This document shows positions 35,674-44,466 of a DNA stretch of 58,432 nucleotides, piece by piece. The stretch spans positions 1-58,432 of the forward strand of contig JAKVBG010000026.1 of NCBI GenBank assembly GCA_022447605.1, written 5' to 3'. This DNA is from Mariniblastus sp. GTDB lineage: Bacteria; Planctomycetota; Planctomycetia; Pirellulales; Pirellulaceae. A model generated the notes under the pieces. That model did not search any database. It was not told the origin of the DNA and saw only the letters and a program-made list of their open reading frames with translations. Positions within the stretch are counted from its first letter, which is position 1; the number at the start of each line of letters is the position of its first letter. The translations under genes were made by a program, and so were the position numbers.

Positions 35674-35708
35674 GTTGGATTAATTGAAAATCGTTGGATT
35701 AATTGAAA
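35674..35708. repeat. 19-bp-period tandem duplication
   Basis: GTTGGATTAATTGAAA occurs at 35674-35689 and again at 35693-35708, separated by ATC. With the first copy's TTGGAT as -35 and the second copy's ATTAAT (35698-35703) as -10 the spacer is 17 nt, so the duplication may form or tune the EF-G promoter; this is speculative. Confidence 0.9.
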
Positions 35709-35733
35709 TCGTAATTGGCCAAAGGACCAAGTA

Positions 35734-37857
35734 TTGACGGGTGTCGTGATGAACCTCAAAAACCTTCGTAACATCGGAATCTCAGCGCATATTGATTCTG
35801 GCAAGACTACGCTCAGTGAGCGGATCCTGTATTACACCGGGCGGATCCACAAGATCGAAGAAGTTCGAGGTGGTGGAGATGGTGCGACCATGGACCACAT
35901 GGAGCTTGAAAAGGAGCGGGGGATTACCATCACCAGTGCCGCGACTTCGGTCTCCTGGGGTGATAAAACGATCAACCTGATCGATACGCCTGGCCACGTC
36001 GATTTTACCGTAGAAGTGGAACGGTCATTGCGAGTTCTGGATGGTGCTGTTTTGGTGTTATGTGCCGTAGGTGGTGTTCAGGCGCAGTCGTTGACGGTTG
36101 ACCGACAGATGAAACGGTACCACGTGCCGCGGTTGGCATTCATCAACAAGATGGACCGCACCGGTGCTGATCCGAAAAAAGTGGTTGGCCAGATGCGGGA
36201 AAAACTGGGCGCGGACGCCGTCCTGATGCAAATGCCGATCGGTGCCGGCGAGACGTTTGAAGCGGTCATCGACCTGATCACGATGAAGGCAATGTATTTT
36301 GATGGCAACAAGGGTGAGGATATTCGGGAAGAGGATATACCCGCCGAGTTGCAAGAGGAAGCCGCAGAATGGCGGCAGGAGATGCTTGAATCCCTGGCGA
36401 TGTACAGCGATGAACTGATGGAGAAATTGCTGTCGGAAGAAGAGGTCAGCGAAGCGTTGATCCACGAGGTGACACAGAGTGCCGTGCAAGGCCAGGGTTG
36501 CACTCCGGTCTTCCTGGGCACGGCGTTCAAGAATAAGGGGGTTCAGCCCCTGATCGACGCCATTTGCAGTTATCTTCCGTCGCCGCTGGACCGTACGGTT
36601 CAGGCTAAGCAATGGGATAACCCAGAAGAAGAATACCCGCTGGCCCCTGACCCAAGCAAACCGTTCGTGGGCATGGCGTTCAAGATTGTCGAGGATCCGT
36701 ATGGTCAATTGACGTTCCTGAGGATTTATCAAGGGACAATCAAAAAAGGTGAGACCTACGTCAATCAGCGGACAGGCCGCAAGGACCGGTTCAGTCGAAT
36801 TCTGAGAATGCACTCCGACAAACGGGAAGAGATGGACGAGGCCACGGCCGGGGATATCGTGGCCATCATGGGGATCGATTGTGCGTCGGGCGAGACGTAC
36901 GCCGCCCAAGCCAAAATGTGCGCGTTGGAAAACATGTTTGTGCCAGAGCCGGTGATCAAGGTTGCCGTGAACCCGAGTGAGCGTTCCAGCACGGAAAAAC
37001 TCGGCAAGGCACTGCAGCGATTCCGCAAGGAAGATCCGACCTTCCGCGTGATGACTGATGAAGAGACGGGTGAAGTGATCATGGCCGGCATGGGTGAGTT
37101 GCACCTGGATGTCTACATTGAACGCATTCGCCGCGAGTACAAGATCGAGGTAGAGGTCGGTGCTCCCAAGGTCAGTTATCGTGAAACGCCGACTCGCAAG
37201 GCCGAATTCAATTACAAACACAAGAAACAGTCGGGTGGTTCTGGTCAATACGCTCACATCGTTGGCTGGATTGAGCCACTCGAGGTGGATGAAGAGAACG
37301 AAGAGACTTTTGTTTTCGAAGACAAAATCGTCAGTGGGCGAATTCCGAAGCAGTACATCCCGGCGGTGGAAAAAGGTTTTCGTCAGTCGATTGATAAAGG
37401 TACCTTGGCCGAGTACCCCGTCGTGGACGTCAAGTTCTTCTTGGATGACGGTTCCTATCACGACGTGGATAGTTCGGAGATGGCCTTCCAGATCTGTGCC
37501 CGTACGACGTTCCGCGAATACATGCCGAAGACCAAGCCGGTCCTGTTGGAACCGGTCATGAAGGTCGAGATCGAATGCCCCGAAGCATTCCAGGGGGGGA
37601 TTGTCGGTGATCTGACGTCTCGCCGCGGCATCATGGAGGCCACGGACATGCAGCCCGATGGCAGCGTGGTCGTGCTGTGTGAAGTTCCGTTGGCCGAAAC
37701 GTTCGGTTATGCCACGGACCTGCGGAGCATGACCCAGGGGCAAGGGACCTTCTCGATGGAGTTGAAAGGCTACCGCAAGGTGCCGGCCAGCATCCAGGAA
37801 GAGGTGATTGCCGAGCGAAGGCGAGAGAAAGAGGGCAAGCTGGTCGGGGCCAAGTAA
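35734..37857 (+). CDS. fusA: translation elongation factor G, spdEFG1/mtEFG1-like
   Basis: EF-G is the GTPase that drives tRNA-mRNA translocation on the ribosome. G1 reads [10 protein letters not shown], with Ser where ordinary EF-G has Ala (HIDAGKTT), and the next segment is [25 protein letters not shown]; both are marks of the spdEFG1/mitochondrial EFG1 subgroup. G3 [10 protein letters not shown]4 NKMD and the domain IV-V regions ([41 protein letters not shown]) are complete. AAAGGA at 35721-35726 is 7 nt before TTG 35734, which favours that start; ATG 35749 is the conventional alternative. Planctomycetes often have two EF-G-like proteins, so this may not be the only one. Confidence 0.95.
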   Translation: MTGVVMNLKNLRNIGISAHIDSGKTTLSERILYYTGRIHKIEEVRGGGDGATMDHMELEKERGITITSAATSVSWGDKTINLIDTPGHVDFTVEVERSLRVLDGAVLVLCAVGGVQAQSLTVDRQMKRYHVPRLAFINKMDRTGADPKKVVGQMREKLGADAVLMQMPIGAGETFEAVIDLITMKAMYFDGNKGEDIREEDIPAELQEEAAEWRQEMLESLAMYSDELMEKLLSEEEVSEALIHEVTQSAVQGQGCTPVFLGTAFKNKGVQPLIDAICSYLPSPLDRTVQAKQWDNPEEEYPLAPDPSKPFVGMAFKIVEDPYGQLTFLRIYQGTIKKGETYVNQRTGRKDRFSRILRMHSDKREEMDEATAGDIVAIMGIDCASGETYAAQAKMCALENMFVPEPVIKVAVNPSERSSTEKLGKALQRFRKEDPTFRVMTDEETGEVIMAGMGELHLDVYIERIRREYKIEVEVGAPKVSYRETPTRKAEFNYKHKKQSGGSGQYAHIVGWIEPLEVDEENEETFVFEDKIVSGRIPKQYIPAVEKGFRQSIDKGTLAEYPVVDVKFFLDDGSYHDVDSSEMAFQICARTTFREYMPKTKPVLLEPVMKVEIECPEAFQGGIVGDLTSRRGIMEATDMQPDGSVVVLCEVPLAETFGYATDLRSMTQGQGTFSMELKGYRKVPASIQEEVIAERRREKEGKLVGAK

Positions 37858-37931
37858 GCTGGCCAGGTTCAGCTCGGACGTCCGATCGACCCGGTCGTTG
37901 AGTTTGTTTTCGGGGAGTCGCGCCGCACGAA

Positions 37932-38852
37932 TCAGGCGGCCATTTGATCCCTCTGTTTCCTGGTTTTTCGCACCGGTTTCTCTTTCCAGCGGCGGTGAAC
38001 CCACCAATATTGTTCCGGGTCCCGATGAATGGCATCGGCCATCCGATCGTTGTACCACTGGGTTAGATGCCGAGTGTCTTTCAGGGTTTCCGGCATGTCG
38101 AGTGGGTCGGCGATACCCGTGCAGCCCACCTCAAAGTGAAGCGGCCTGTTCATGCGTTTGCAATACGTCACCATCATCGGTGCGTTGCCACTGAGGGTGA
38201 ACAGGGCCACCGCCTTGTGGCAGGCTGCGGGCCGTCCCAGGAAATCAATCCAGCAGCCCTTGGTGCCGGCATGCTGGTCTCCCAGGATCGTCAGGATGGC
38301 GCCCCCCTCCATCACTTCCTGGACTCGGTTGGCACTCCCGTCCTTGGGTAAAATGAACTGTCCGTGGGTGCCCCGGAAAGTGTTGACATAGTCATCCAGG
38401 AACTCGTTATCCAACTTGCGGGCGACCGTGTAACTCGGCATGCCCAGCAGGCCGGTCAGGTAACCAGCCACTTCGAAATTCCCGAAGTGACCCGTGACGG
38501 CGACCAGTGCCCGATAGTCGATCAGGTACTCGGTCATCAGGGCCTGATCGGGTAACTTGACGTAATCGAGGTAGTTGGTGTCGTGGATTCGCCGCGGTGT
38601 ATGGACGACCTCAAAGGCCATCATGATCAAATGAAACCACATTTTTCGCGTCGTCTCTCGTACCTCATCAGGGGTCATTTCCGGATAGACGGCTGTCAGG
38701 TTCTCGACAATGACACGGCGGCGAAACTTGACCAGATGGGTCAGGAGCCAGGCCAGTCCCCGCGCGATCGACTCACAGCATTCGATCGGGAGCATGCCAA
38801 CAATGCTGATCACCCAGCGGATTGCCACGTATTGGATCCAGCGGCCCAGCAT
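37932..38852 (-). CDS. LpxL/HtrB-family lipid A acyltransferase
   Basis: A member of the lysophospholipid/lipid A late acyltransferase family, which adds a secondary fatty acyl chain to lipid A at the inner membrane. An N-terminal hydrophobic region includes YVAIRWVISIVGMLP. The catalytic HX4E motif is HFGNFE within LVAVTGHFGNFEVAG. Further family marks are ILGDQHAGTKGCWIDFLGR and the C-terminal EQYWWVHRRWK. At 306 aa the length is right. AGGAGC upstream supports the ATG. Its presence argues for an LPS-like outer membrane in this organism. It converges on the EF-G gene. Confidence 0.9.
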   Translation of the reverse strand: MLGRWIQYVAIRWVISIVGMLPIECCESIARGLAWLLTHLVKFRRRVIVENLTAVYPEMTPDEVRETTRKMWFHLIMMAFEVVHTPRRIHDTNYLDYVKLPDQALMTEYLIDYRALVAVTGHFGNFEVAGYLTGLLGMPSYTVARKLDNEFLDDYVNTFRGTHGQFILPKDGSANRVQEVMEGGAILTILGDQHAGTKGCWIDFLGRPAACHKAVALFTLSGNAPMMVTYCKRMNRPLHFEVGCTGIADPLDMPETLKDTRHLTQWYNDRMADAIHRDPEQYWWVHRRWKEKPVRKTRKQRDQMAA

Positions 38853-39157
38853 CCGTGCTCCTGCTTTCCCGGTTCGGTGAATGAAGTTCTGATCGCCCGT
38901 TCGCTTTTGGGCGCCCCTCGACGCCGCTGATTCTGACAGGTTGTACGGTTCGATAAAATAGCAACTTGAGGCATCGCAACTCGTGACAGTTGGGGGCCAG
39001 CGAAATCATTGGTGGCTGTGTCGGGAGCTGGGCGCAGCGTCCGTTTTTCCGGCTGGTTTGACGGTTTTTTCCGTTTTGCCCGACCGGTCGTGCCTGGAGG
39101 TGAGTCCTGCCACTTGCCGCTCCGTCAAAAGAAGGGCACCCTTGCTATCGCAGCCAA
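38853..39157. other. intergenic region
   Basis: 305 bp with no credible gene, repeat or terminator that I can identify. It must hold the promoter of the acyltransferase gene, which runs leftward. Confidence 0.4.
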
Positions 39158-40048
39158 CTATCTCCGAGGTTCTTCATTTAGAAAGAAACTGGGCCAATTC
39201 CGGGGAAGTCTGCCCTGATCCTGCATCGTGAGAACCATCTCTGTCATGTCCGGAAAATTCTGGCGGATGGCCGTAGGCTTCCCTTTCAAGCGCCATTCGG
39301 CCTGTCCTGGCGCGTCAAAGCCGTCGCCTTGCCAGCCTTTCATCATGTCCGTCATGGCGCAGAAGAAAAATTCAGGGACCAGGCAGCCACTGTCTGAAAT
39401 ACAGTCTTGGTCGTAGACATAATGCCGGTTTCTGACCGCTTTCAGAGCTGCCTGGTGCGCAATACTGCGGGGGTTTCTGTCCAGGCCGAAGGCGTGTGGG
39501 TATTCCCGTTCCCACAAATGTCTCTGCAGGAAATGAAACAGCTCTTCCTGGATATTAGTGAGATGCAGCCTTTCACCATCACGGAAAGAACACCAGCCCT
39601 GGTGATAGACGCTGGGGCTCTCGCCATCGAATGATTTGTACTTCTCCTTTTGCCCGGTGACATAAAGTACCAGGCGATTTCTGGGGTTGGTCTTGGCTTT
39701 CCACTTGTCCCACAATCGCTTGTCGTCCGGCAGGCCGTCCTGGTCATTGTCGATAAGACCCATCAGCACGTGGGCGAGTCGGCGCATGTCAGTTTGTTGC
39801 TGTTTCGTTTCGCCGACAATAGCAATCACACCGAGGAAATCCAGGTATTGGTCTCCCATCTCTTTTCGCTTGGGGTACGCCTCGACAAACGGGGTGGGTA
39901 GCGGGCTGATGAATGCGAAATCGGTAAAATGTTCGGTGCGCGGGTGGGTGTAAGACTTTACGGTTGTGCGTTCGCTCTCTTGAGCATCCACCCGCCAGAG
40001 GGCGGTGAAGATAATCAGGGACGCCAGAAAGATGCGGGTAAGTAGCAT
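39158..40048 (-). CDS. secreted protein of unknown function
   Basis: A signal peptide (MLLTRIFLASLIIFTALWRVDAQ) indicates export. I do not recognise the mature part. It contains DNDQDGLPDDKRLWDKW, similar to a calcium-binding DxDxDG loop, an acidic-aromatic helix EELFHFLQRHLWEREYPHAFG reminiscent of a metal-site helix but not an HExxH motif, and a pair of Cys in DQDCISDSGCLVPEF that could form a disulfide. It ends a likely operon with the Gfo/Idh/MocA oxidoreductase upstream by 32 bp. A role linked to the oxidoreductase cannot be shown. Confidence 0.65.
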   Translation of the reverse strand: MLLTRIFLASLIIFTALWRVDAQESERTTVKSYTHPRTEHFTDFAFISPLPTPFVEAYPKRKEMGDQYLDFLGVIAIVGETKQQQTDMRRLAHVLMGLIDNDQDGLPDDKRLWDKWKAKTNPRNRLVLYVTGQKEKYKSFDGESPSVYHQGWCSFRDGERLHLTNIQEELFHFLQRHLWEREYPHAFGLDRNPRSIAHQAALKAVRNRHYVYDQDCISDSGCLVPEFFFCAMTDMMKGWQGDGFDAPGQAEWRLKGKPTAIRQNFPDMTEMVLTMQDQGRLPRNWPSFFLNEEPRR

Positions 40049-40080
40049 GGGATATTAGAGGTCACGGGTTGGGGGTCGGT

Positions 40081-41169
40081 TCATCCGTTGCCGGTCTGGC
40101 GGGATTTGAGCACGGGGTCACTTTTCAAAGGTAGTTGGATCGTCTTTCCCGTTTCGGCCGACTTGTAGATGGCCAAAATGATCTCGACACTGCGGCGACC
40201 CTCGTTCCCGTCGATCTCCGGGGCCGTGCCCTTGTTGATGGCGGTAAGAAATTCCTGGAACTGCTGTTTATGGCCGGCGTGCCCGATCGCCGCCGGGTCT
40301 GCGGCGCCACCACCTGTCTGGGTGACCTGGCCGTATTCGGCTGCGATCCGCTTGTCCTGGGCGGTCATTTTGCTGAATTGCCATGAGGTAATATCCTCTT
40401 CCTCGATGGTGACGGAACCCTCACTGCCATGAATTTCGATCTTCTTGAAACTTCCGGGAAACGCAGCGGTGGTCGCCTCGATGACGCCCAGTGCACCATT
40501 TTCGAACCGGAGGGTCGCCGTGGCCACGTCCTCGACCTCGATCCGTTTGTGGGCCAGGGTGGCGGTGTGGGCTGATATTTCCGCAACCGGTCCCATCAAC
40601 CAGGTCAGCAGGTCGACGCTGTGGATCGCCTGGTTCATCAGTGCGCCGCCGCCATCCAGCTCCCAGGTCCCTCGCCATTTCCCGCTGTCGTAGTACTCCT
40701 GGGTACGGAACCATTTCACGTAAGCATCCCCCAACGTCAACCGGCCGAACCGCTCGGAGTCAATCGCTTTCTTCAGTAACTGGGAGCAACGGTGGAATCG
40801 GGAAGGGAAGATGGTCGCCAAGGTGACCCCGTTCTTCTGGCAGGCGGCAATCATCCGGTCGCATCGTTTCAGTGTGATTTCCAGTGGCTTTTCCACGATC
40901 ACATGCTTGCCTCGCCGGGCTGCCGCCACGCCCGGCTCCATGTGAGCGCCGCTGGGGGTACAAATGGTCACGACGTCGATTCGATCATCTTTCAGCATCT
41001 CGTCCAGATCGGCGTAATAGTCGATATCAAATTCTTTACCCAATCGCTGGCTGGCCGCTCCCACGTGATCGTAGCAGGCGACCAGCTTGGCGCCTTTGAT
41101 TTCAGCGATCGCTCGCGCGTGAAAACGGGAGATCATCCCGCAGCCGATAATTCCGAATCCGGTTGGCAT
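40081..41169 (-). CDS. Gfo/Idh/MocA family oxidoreductase
   Basis: An NAD(P)-dependent oxidoreductase of 362 aa, typical of the family acting on sugars, inositols and modified hexoses. The N-terminal nucleotide-binding start GFGIIGCGMISRFHARAI and VVTICTPSGAHMEPGVAA are followed by the catalytic-site lysine motif HVIVEKPLEITL (EKP). The C-terminal alpha/beta domain includes GGGALMNQAIHSVDLLTW with the conserved His in NxxxHxxD. The substrate cannot be predicted. AAGGAA precedes the ATG. It follows the CPBP protease gene by 42 bp. Confidence 0.93.
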   Translation of the reverse strand: MPTGFGIIGCGMISRFHARAIAEIKGAKLVACYDHVGAASQRLGKEFDIDYYADLDEMLKDDRIDVVTICTPSGAHMEPGVAAARRGKHVIVEKPLEITLKRCDRMIAACQKNGVTLATIFPSRFHRCSQLLKKAIDSERFGRLTLGDAYVKWFRTQEYYDSGKWRGTWELDGGGALMNQAIHSVDLLTWLMGPVAEISAHTATLAHKRIEVEDVATATLRFENGALGVIEATTAAFPGSFKKIEIHGSEGSVTIEEEDITSWQFSKMTAQDKRIAAEYGQVTQTGGGAADPAAIGHAGHKQQFQEFLTAINKGTAPEIDGNEGRRSVEIILAIYKSAETGKTIQLPLKSDPVLKSRQTGNG

Positions 41170-41211
41170 TGATTTCTATTCCTTGCCCATCCATGGCTGA
41201 AGACAGGCATG

Positions 41212-42207
41212 TCAGGGGGTGCTGGCGTTTCCGTTGATGAACAGGTCGAGTGTGACCCAGAACATACTGTAACCGTTCAGCAACATATGTAACACAATGC
41301 AAACCCGGATGCTGCCGGTTTGTCGGTACAAAAAACCGAGGACCAGGCTGAACAGGAACAGGATCAGGGGAGCCAGCCCCTGGCCGAAATGGACGGCGCC
41401 GAACGCGATCGAAGTGAGGATGATGGGCATCCATCCCGCCTGGCTCTGGTTGCCGGGAGGAAGTGACGGGCCCACGGTTTCAGCCGCCGCGATCCCTTCG
41501 CTGGCGCTCTCTCCTGACGAAAATCCCCCCATTACGGCCCTGCCCGTCGAAACGGTGCCGCGGGCGTCTGCCATGCGCTGCAGCCAGGACTGCAGCATGC
41601 CACGAAAGAAGATCTCCTCGGCCAGGGGGGCCAGTAGCACGGCCACGGCCCAGGTCAGCAGTGTCGCCAGCAGGTTGTTTCCATCTTTGAGCAGTTCGAT
41701 CGTCCCATGTTGGTACTGGACCAGCAAACTGGAGAGCCACTGCAGCAGCAGCAGCGTGGGCATGATCAACACGAAGGCAGAGGCGGCCAGCCGCACGTCG
41801 CCTAACAGGAAACGCGGGCCAACACCAAAGATCTGGAGCGGGTGGCGGTAACGAATCGTTATCCAGGCCAGGGCAAACAAGGTTGCTATTAACTGCCCGC
41901 ATGCCATCCCGGCGTAGAGCGGGACCTGCTGGCTCGCATCCAGTTCCTGCAGATCGCCCGGCTGTAAATTCATCAGGGACAGGGTCAGTTCCAGGGCGGC
42001 GCCCTGGGAGACGGCCCAGAACAGGAAGACAACCAGAACGTCAACCAGCCCCAGTGGCGATTCGACCTGGGGACGCGGGGGCAACAGGGCGTCGGCAGCG
42101 GAACCACTCTTGCGGAGGCGAATCCGTTGCAGAGCCCGGCCTCCCAGGGGCAGGCTGGCCAAGGCGATCAGGACCAGTGCCGCAATGAACAGGTAGTTGG
42201 TGATCAT
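41212..42207 (-). CDS. CPBP family intramembrane metalloprotease
   Basis: A multi-spanning membrane protein of 331 aa with the CPBP (CAAX protease, ABI) domain. The catalytic motif 1 is EEIFFRGML (EExxxR) and motif 2 is FGAVHFGQG, with a His/Asn motif in IVLHMLLNG, giving the expected metal-binding Glu and His residues. Seven or so hydrophobic segments are visible. A Gly/Ser-rich loop (GGFSSGESASEG) lies between motifs 1 and 2 and appears unusually long. Substrates are unknown. It is 64 bp downstream of pgsA and shares its strand with rimO. Confidence 0.92.
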   Translation of the reverse strand: MITNYLFIAALVLIALASLPLGGRALQRIRLRKSGSAADALLPPRPQVESPLGLVDVLVVFLFWAVSQGAALELTLSLMNLQPGDLQELDASQQVPLYAGMACGQLIATLFALAWITIRYRHPLQIFGVGPRFLLGDVRLAASAFVLIMPTLLLLQWLSSLLVQYQHGTIELLKDGNNLLATLLTWAVAVLLAPLAEEIFFRGMLQSWLQRMADARGTVSTGRAVMGGFSSGESASEGIAAAETVGPSLPPGNQSQAGWMPIILTSIAFGAVHFGQGLAPLILFLFSLVLGFLYRQTGSIRVCIVLHMLLNGYSMFWVTLDLFINGNASTP

Positions 42208-42271
42208 CGGGGCCCGTCAGGATCGGTCCAACGGTCGACAGAGACTTTCGGTGGAAACGTTTGGCCCGTCA

Positions 42272-42898
42272 TCACTCATCGCCAGGCTCACTTTCACCCA
42301 GGATGGCAGGGCGTGCCATCAAGACATACAGCCAGCCAGAGTAAAGCGTCGAGGCGATCGAGGCCCAGACAAAGATCACGAGCACGCCGAACAACCACAT
42401 CGGTAGATCCGCTTCGGGTGATTGCTCCTTCAAGGCGAGCGCCACCAGGGCGGCACCCACGGCGATGCACTGGAACCACATCTTCAGTTTGCCGGCCATT
42501 TTGGCGGAAAAATCGCCGCCCGAACCTTCGACCAGGCTGCGAATCACCGTGACCAGTAATTCCCGCCCGACAATCACGACCGCCATCCAGCCGGCAATGA
42601 TGGCATACCAGGGGAGCGTCTCGACCGCCGTCATTTCCACGGCCACCAGGATGTAGGTGCCGCAAATCAGGATCTTGTCACAGAAAGGGTCGAGGATCCG
42701 GCCCAGCTGGGTGACCTGGTCGTATTTCCTGGCGTACCAGCCGTCGACCCAGTCGGTACCGGCGGCAATCACGAAAACGATCAGAGCGATCCAATAGAAA
42801 TGGAGTGGGATCAGGGCGAACACGGCGACCGAGAGGGCGAGTCGGGCCATGGAGAGTTGGTTGGGAACATTGAATGCGTCTTTGCGTGCTTGCGTCAT
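42272..42898 (-). CDS. pgsA: CDP-diacylglycerol-glycerol-3-phosphate 3-phosphatidyltransferase
   Basis: An inner-membrane enzyme that makes phosphatidylglycerol phosphate, the first committed step to phosphatidylglycerol and cardiolipin. The CDP-alcohol phosphotransferase signature DG-x2-AR-x8-G-x3-D-x3-D is complete in DWVDGWYARKYDQVTQLG and RILDPFCD. Several hydrophobic segments cover the protein. ATG 42898 (MTQARKDAFNVPNQLSMARL) follows GGATAGG and lies 13 bp after the rimO stop; the open frame further upstream would overlap rimO. The NxPNxLsxxR start is typical of PgsA. Other CDP-alcohol transferases are less likely given this start. Confidence 0.88.
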   Translation of the reverse strand: MTQARKDAFNVPNQLSMARLALSVAVFALIPLHFYWIALIVFVIAAGTDWVDGWYARKYDQVTQLGRILDPFCDKILICGTYILVAVEMTAVETLPWYAIIAGWMAVVIVGRELLVTVIRSLVEGSGGDFSAKMAGKLKMWFQCIAVGAALVALALKEQSPEADLPMWLFGVLVIFVWASIASTLYSGWLYVLMARPAILGESEPGDE

Positions 42899-42911
42899 TT
42901 TTCCTATCCCG

Positions 42912-44297
42912 TCAGACTGCGACACCGACCAGATCATAACCGTGACCCTGCACGATTTCTACCGGGACGATCTCACCGGGTGCCAATGATTTTCCGCTTT
43001 CCGTTACAAACACCGAGCCATCTACGTCGGGTGCATCAAAGGGTGCCCGGCCGATCCAGACACCCGGCTGATCCGGCACCGGGTGATCGATGATCACCTG
43101 GATGGTTTTACCTGTTTGTCGCTTGTTGAAGTCAAAAGCGATCTCTTGTTGAATCGCCATCAAGCGATTGCGGCGTTCCTCTTTGACGTTGTCATCGATC
43201 TGGTCCGGCAGCTTGGCGGCCGGTGTGTCCGGTTCGTAAGAATAGGTAAAGACCCCCATTCGCTCGAACTGATGGCGGGTAACGAAATCAGCCAGGTTCT
43301 GGAACTGCTCTTCCGTCTCTCCCGGGAAACCAGTGATGAAGGTCGTTCGCAGGGTCAGGTCGGGGATGACTTCACGCATCCGATCAATCAGTTTTTCCGC
43401 ATCCAGATGGTTGATTCTGCGAGACATGCGTCGGAGCATCGTGTCGTCGGAATGCTGCAGCGGCATATCGATGTAGGGCAGGATTCGCTCGGCCTGGGCG
43501 ATCGTTTCCAGCAGTTCATCGTCGATGTACATCGGGTAGAAGTACATCAAGCGGATCCATTGAAGGCCCTCCACCTGGTCCAGTTCCCTGAGGAGTTCGG
43601 TCAAGCGGGGTTCGCCGTACAGGTCCATCCCGTAGTAGGTTGTATCCTGGGCGACAATGATCAACTCTTTGACCCCGGTTTTGGCCAGTTCGTTCGCTTC
43701 AGAAAGGATCTGTTCCATCGGCTTGGAAGCGTGTTTGCCCCGCATCTTGGGGATTGCACAAAACGTGCAGAGACGATCGCATCCCTCCGAAATCTTGAGG
43801 TAGGCAAAATGCGGTGGTGTGATCTGCAGCCGGTTCTCGTCCGCCAGTGCCCGGATGGGAGCGGGTTGGAAAATGATCCGCTGTTCCGCCAGGTCCCCCA
43901 ACAACCGGTCGGCAATCCGAGTGATTTCCTCACGGCCAAAAACACCTACCAGCGAGTCGATGTCGGGCCGGTCCAGCAGGAGTTGCTCTTTTTGGCGTTC
44001 TGCCAGGCAACCGGAAACGATGACGCCGCGTGTTTTGCCCTGCCGTTTGAGTTCCAGCATTTCATCGATTGCCGCGAACGATTCGGTTCGCGCCTGTTCG
44101 ATGAACCCACACGTATTGACGATCACGAAATCGGAACGCTCGGGGTCATCGGTCAATTCGTAACCGTCGAGCTTGAGCAATCCCATCATCCGTTCACTGT
44201 CGACCGTGTTCTTGGGGCAGCCGAGACTGACGAAGGCATACTTCCCCTTGAAGTCGATGGCGGGCGCCGTGGTTTCGTATTCGTGGGACAAAGACAT
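42912..44297 (-). CDS. rimO: ribosomal protein S12 methylthiotransferase RimO
   Basis: A radical SAM enzyme that adds a methylthio group to the conserved Asp of ribosomal protein S12. The N-terminal UPF0004 domain has Cys residues for the second cluster in VSLGCPKNTVD, VNTCGFIEQA and VSGCLAERQ. The radical SAM cluster motif CDRLCTFC follows, then IPKMRGKH. MYFYPMYIDDELL and MPLQHSDDTMLRRMSR are typical for RimO and distinguish it from MiaB. A C-terminal TRAM-like region ends the 461-aa protein. It leads a probable operon with pgsA. Confidence 0.94.
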   Translation of the reverse strand: MSLSHEYETTAPAIDFKGKYAFVSLGCPKNTVDSERMMGLLKLDGYELTDDPERSDFVIVNTCGFIEQARTESFAAIDEMLELKRQGKTRGVIVSGCLAERQKEQLLLDRPDIDSLVGVFGREEITRIADRLLGDLAEQRIIFQPAPIRALADENRLQITPPHFAYLKISEGCDRLCTFCAIPKMRGKHASKPMEQILSEANELAKTGVKELIIVAQDTTYYGMDLYGEPRLTELLRELDQVEGLQWIRLMYFYPMYIDDELLETIAQAERILPYIDMPLQHSDDTMLRRMSRRINHLDAEKLIDRMREVIPDLTLRTTFITGFPGETEEQFQNLADFVTRHQFERMGVFTYSYEPDTPAAKLPDQIDDNVKEERRNRLMAIQQEIAFDFNKRQTGKTIQVIIDHPVPDQPGVWIGRAPFDAPDVDGSVFVTESGKSLAPGEIVPVEIVQGHGYDLVGVAV

Positions 44298-44466
44298 TTT
44301 GATTCAGCAGGGATTGAGAGCGGGCCAGACTGGCCGGGACAACCGTCGTGATGGTAGCCGAAAGGTTGCCCGGAAACGAGGCAGAATCATCGCGACGAGG
44401 TGATTTCCGGGGCATTTCGCGCGGAAACTGGACCGGTTGGACCGACTGGATCGTTGGCAGGAATGA

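Larger units (their letters stand above)
34835..35733. other. intergenic region upstream of EF-G
   Basis: About 900 bp without a credible gene. The part around 35040-35150 resembles the G-rich degenerate intergenic repeats of many Gram-negative genomes (a GGCAGAGGGAGG core). The right end carries two tandem duplications (35638-35669, 35674-35708). CCCGTAACGGG at 35236-35246 is a small palindrome. The PVC-type gene and EF-G diverge from here, so promoters for both are expected. Confidence 0.5.

Noticed and set aside
35448..35804. 118-aa minus-strand open frame reaching into the EF-G start
   Set aside because: It overlaps the EF-G start and the tandem repeats and shows no coding character.
36058..38058. 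Long minus-strand open frame (666 aa) antisense to EF-G
   Set aside because: It lies opposite a certain gene, has no recognisable motif, and reflects the codon bias of the EF-G frame.
43083..44351. 422-aa plus-strand open frame opposite rimO
   Set aside because: Shadow of rimO, whose radical SAM motifs are intact on the minus strand.
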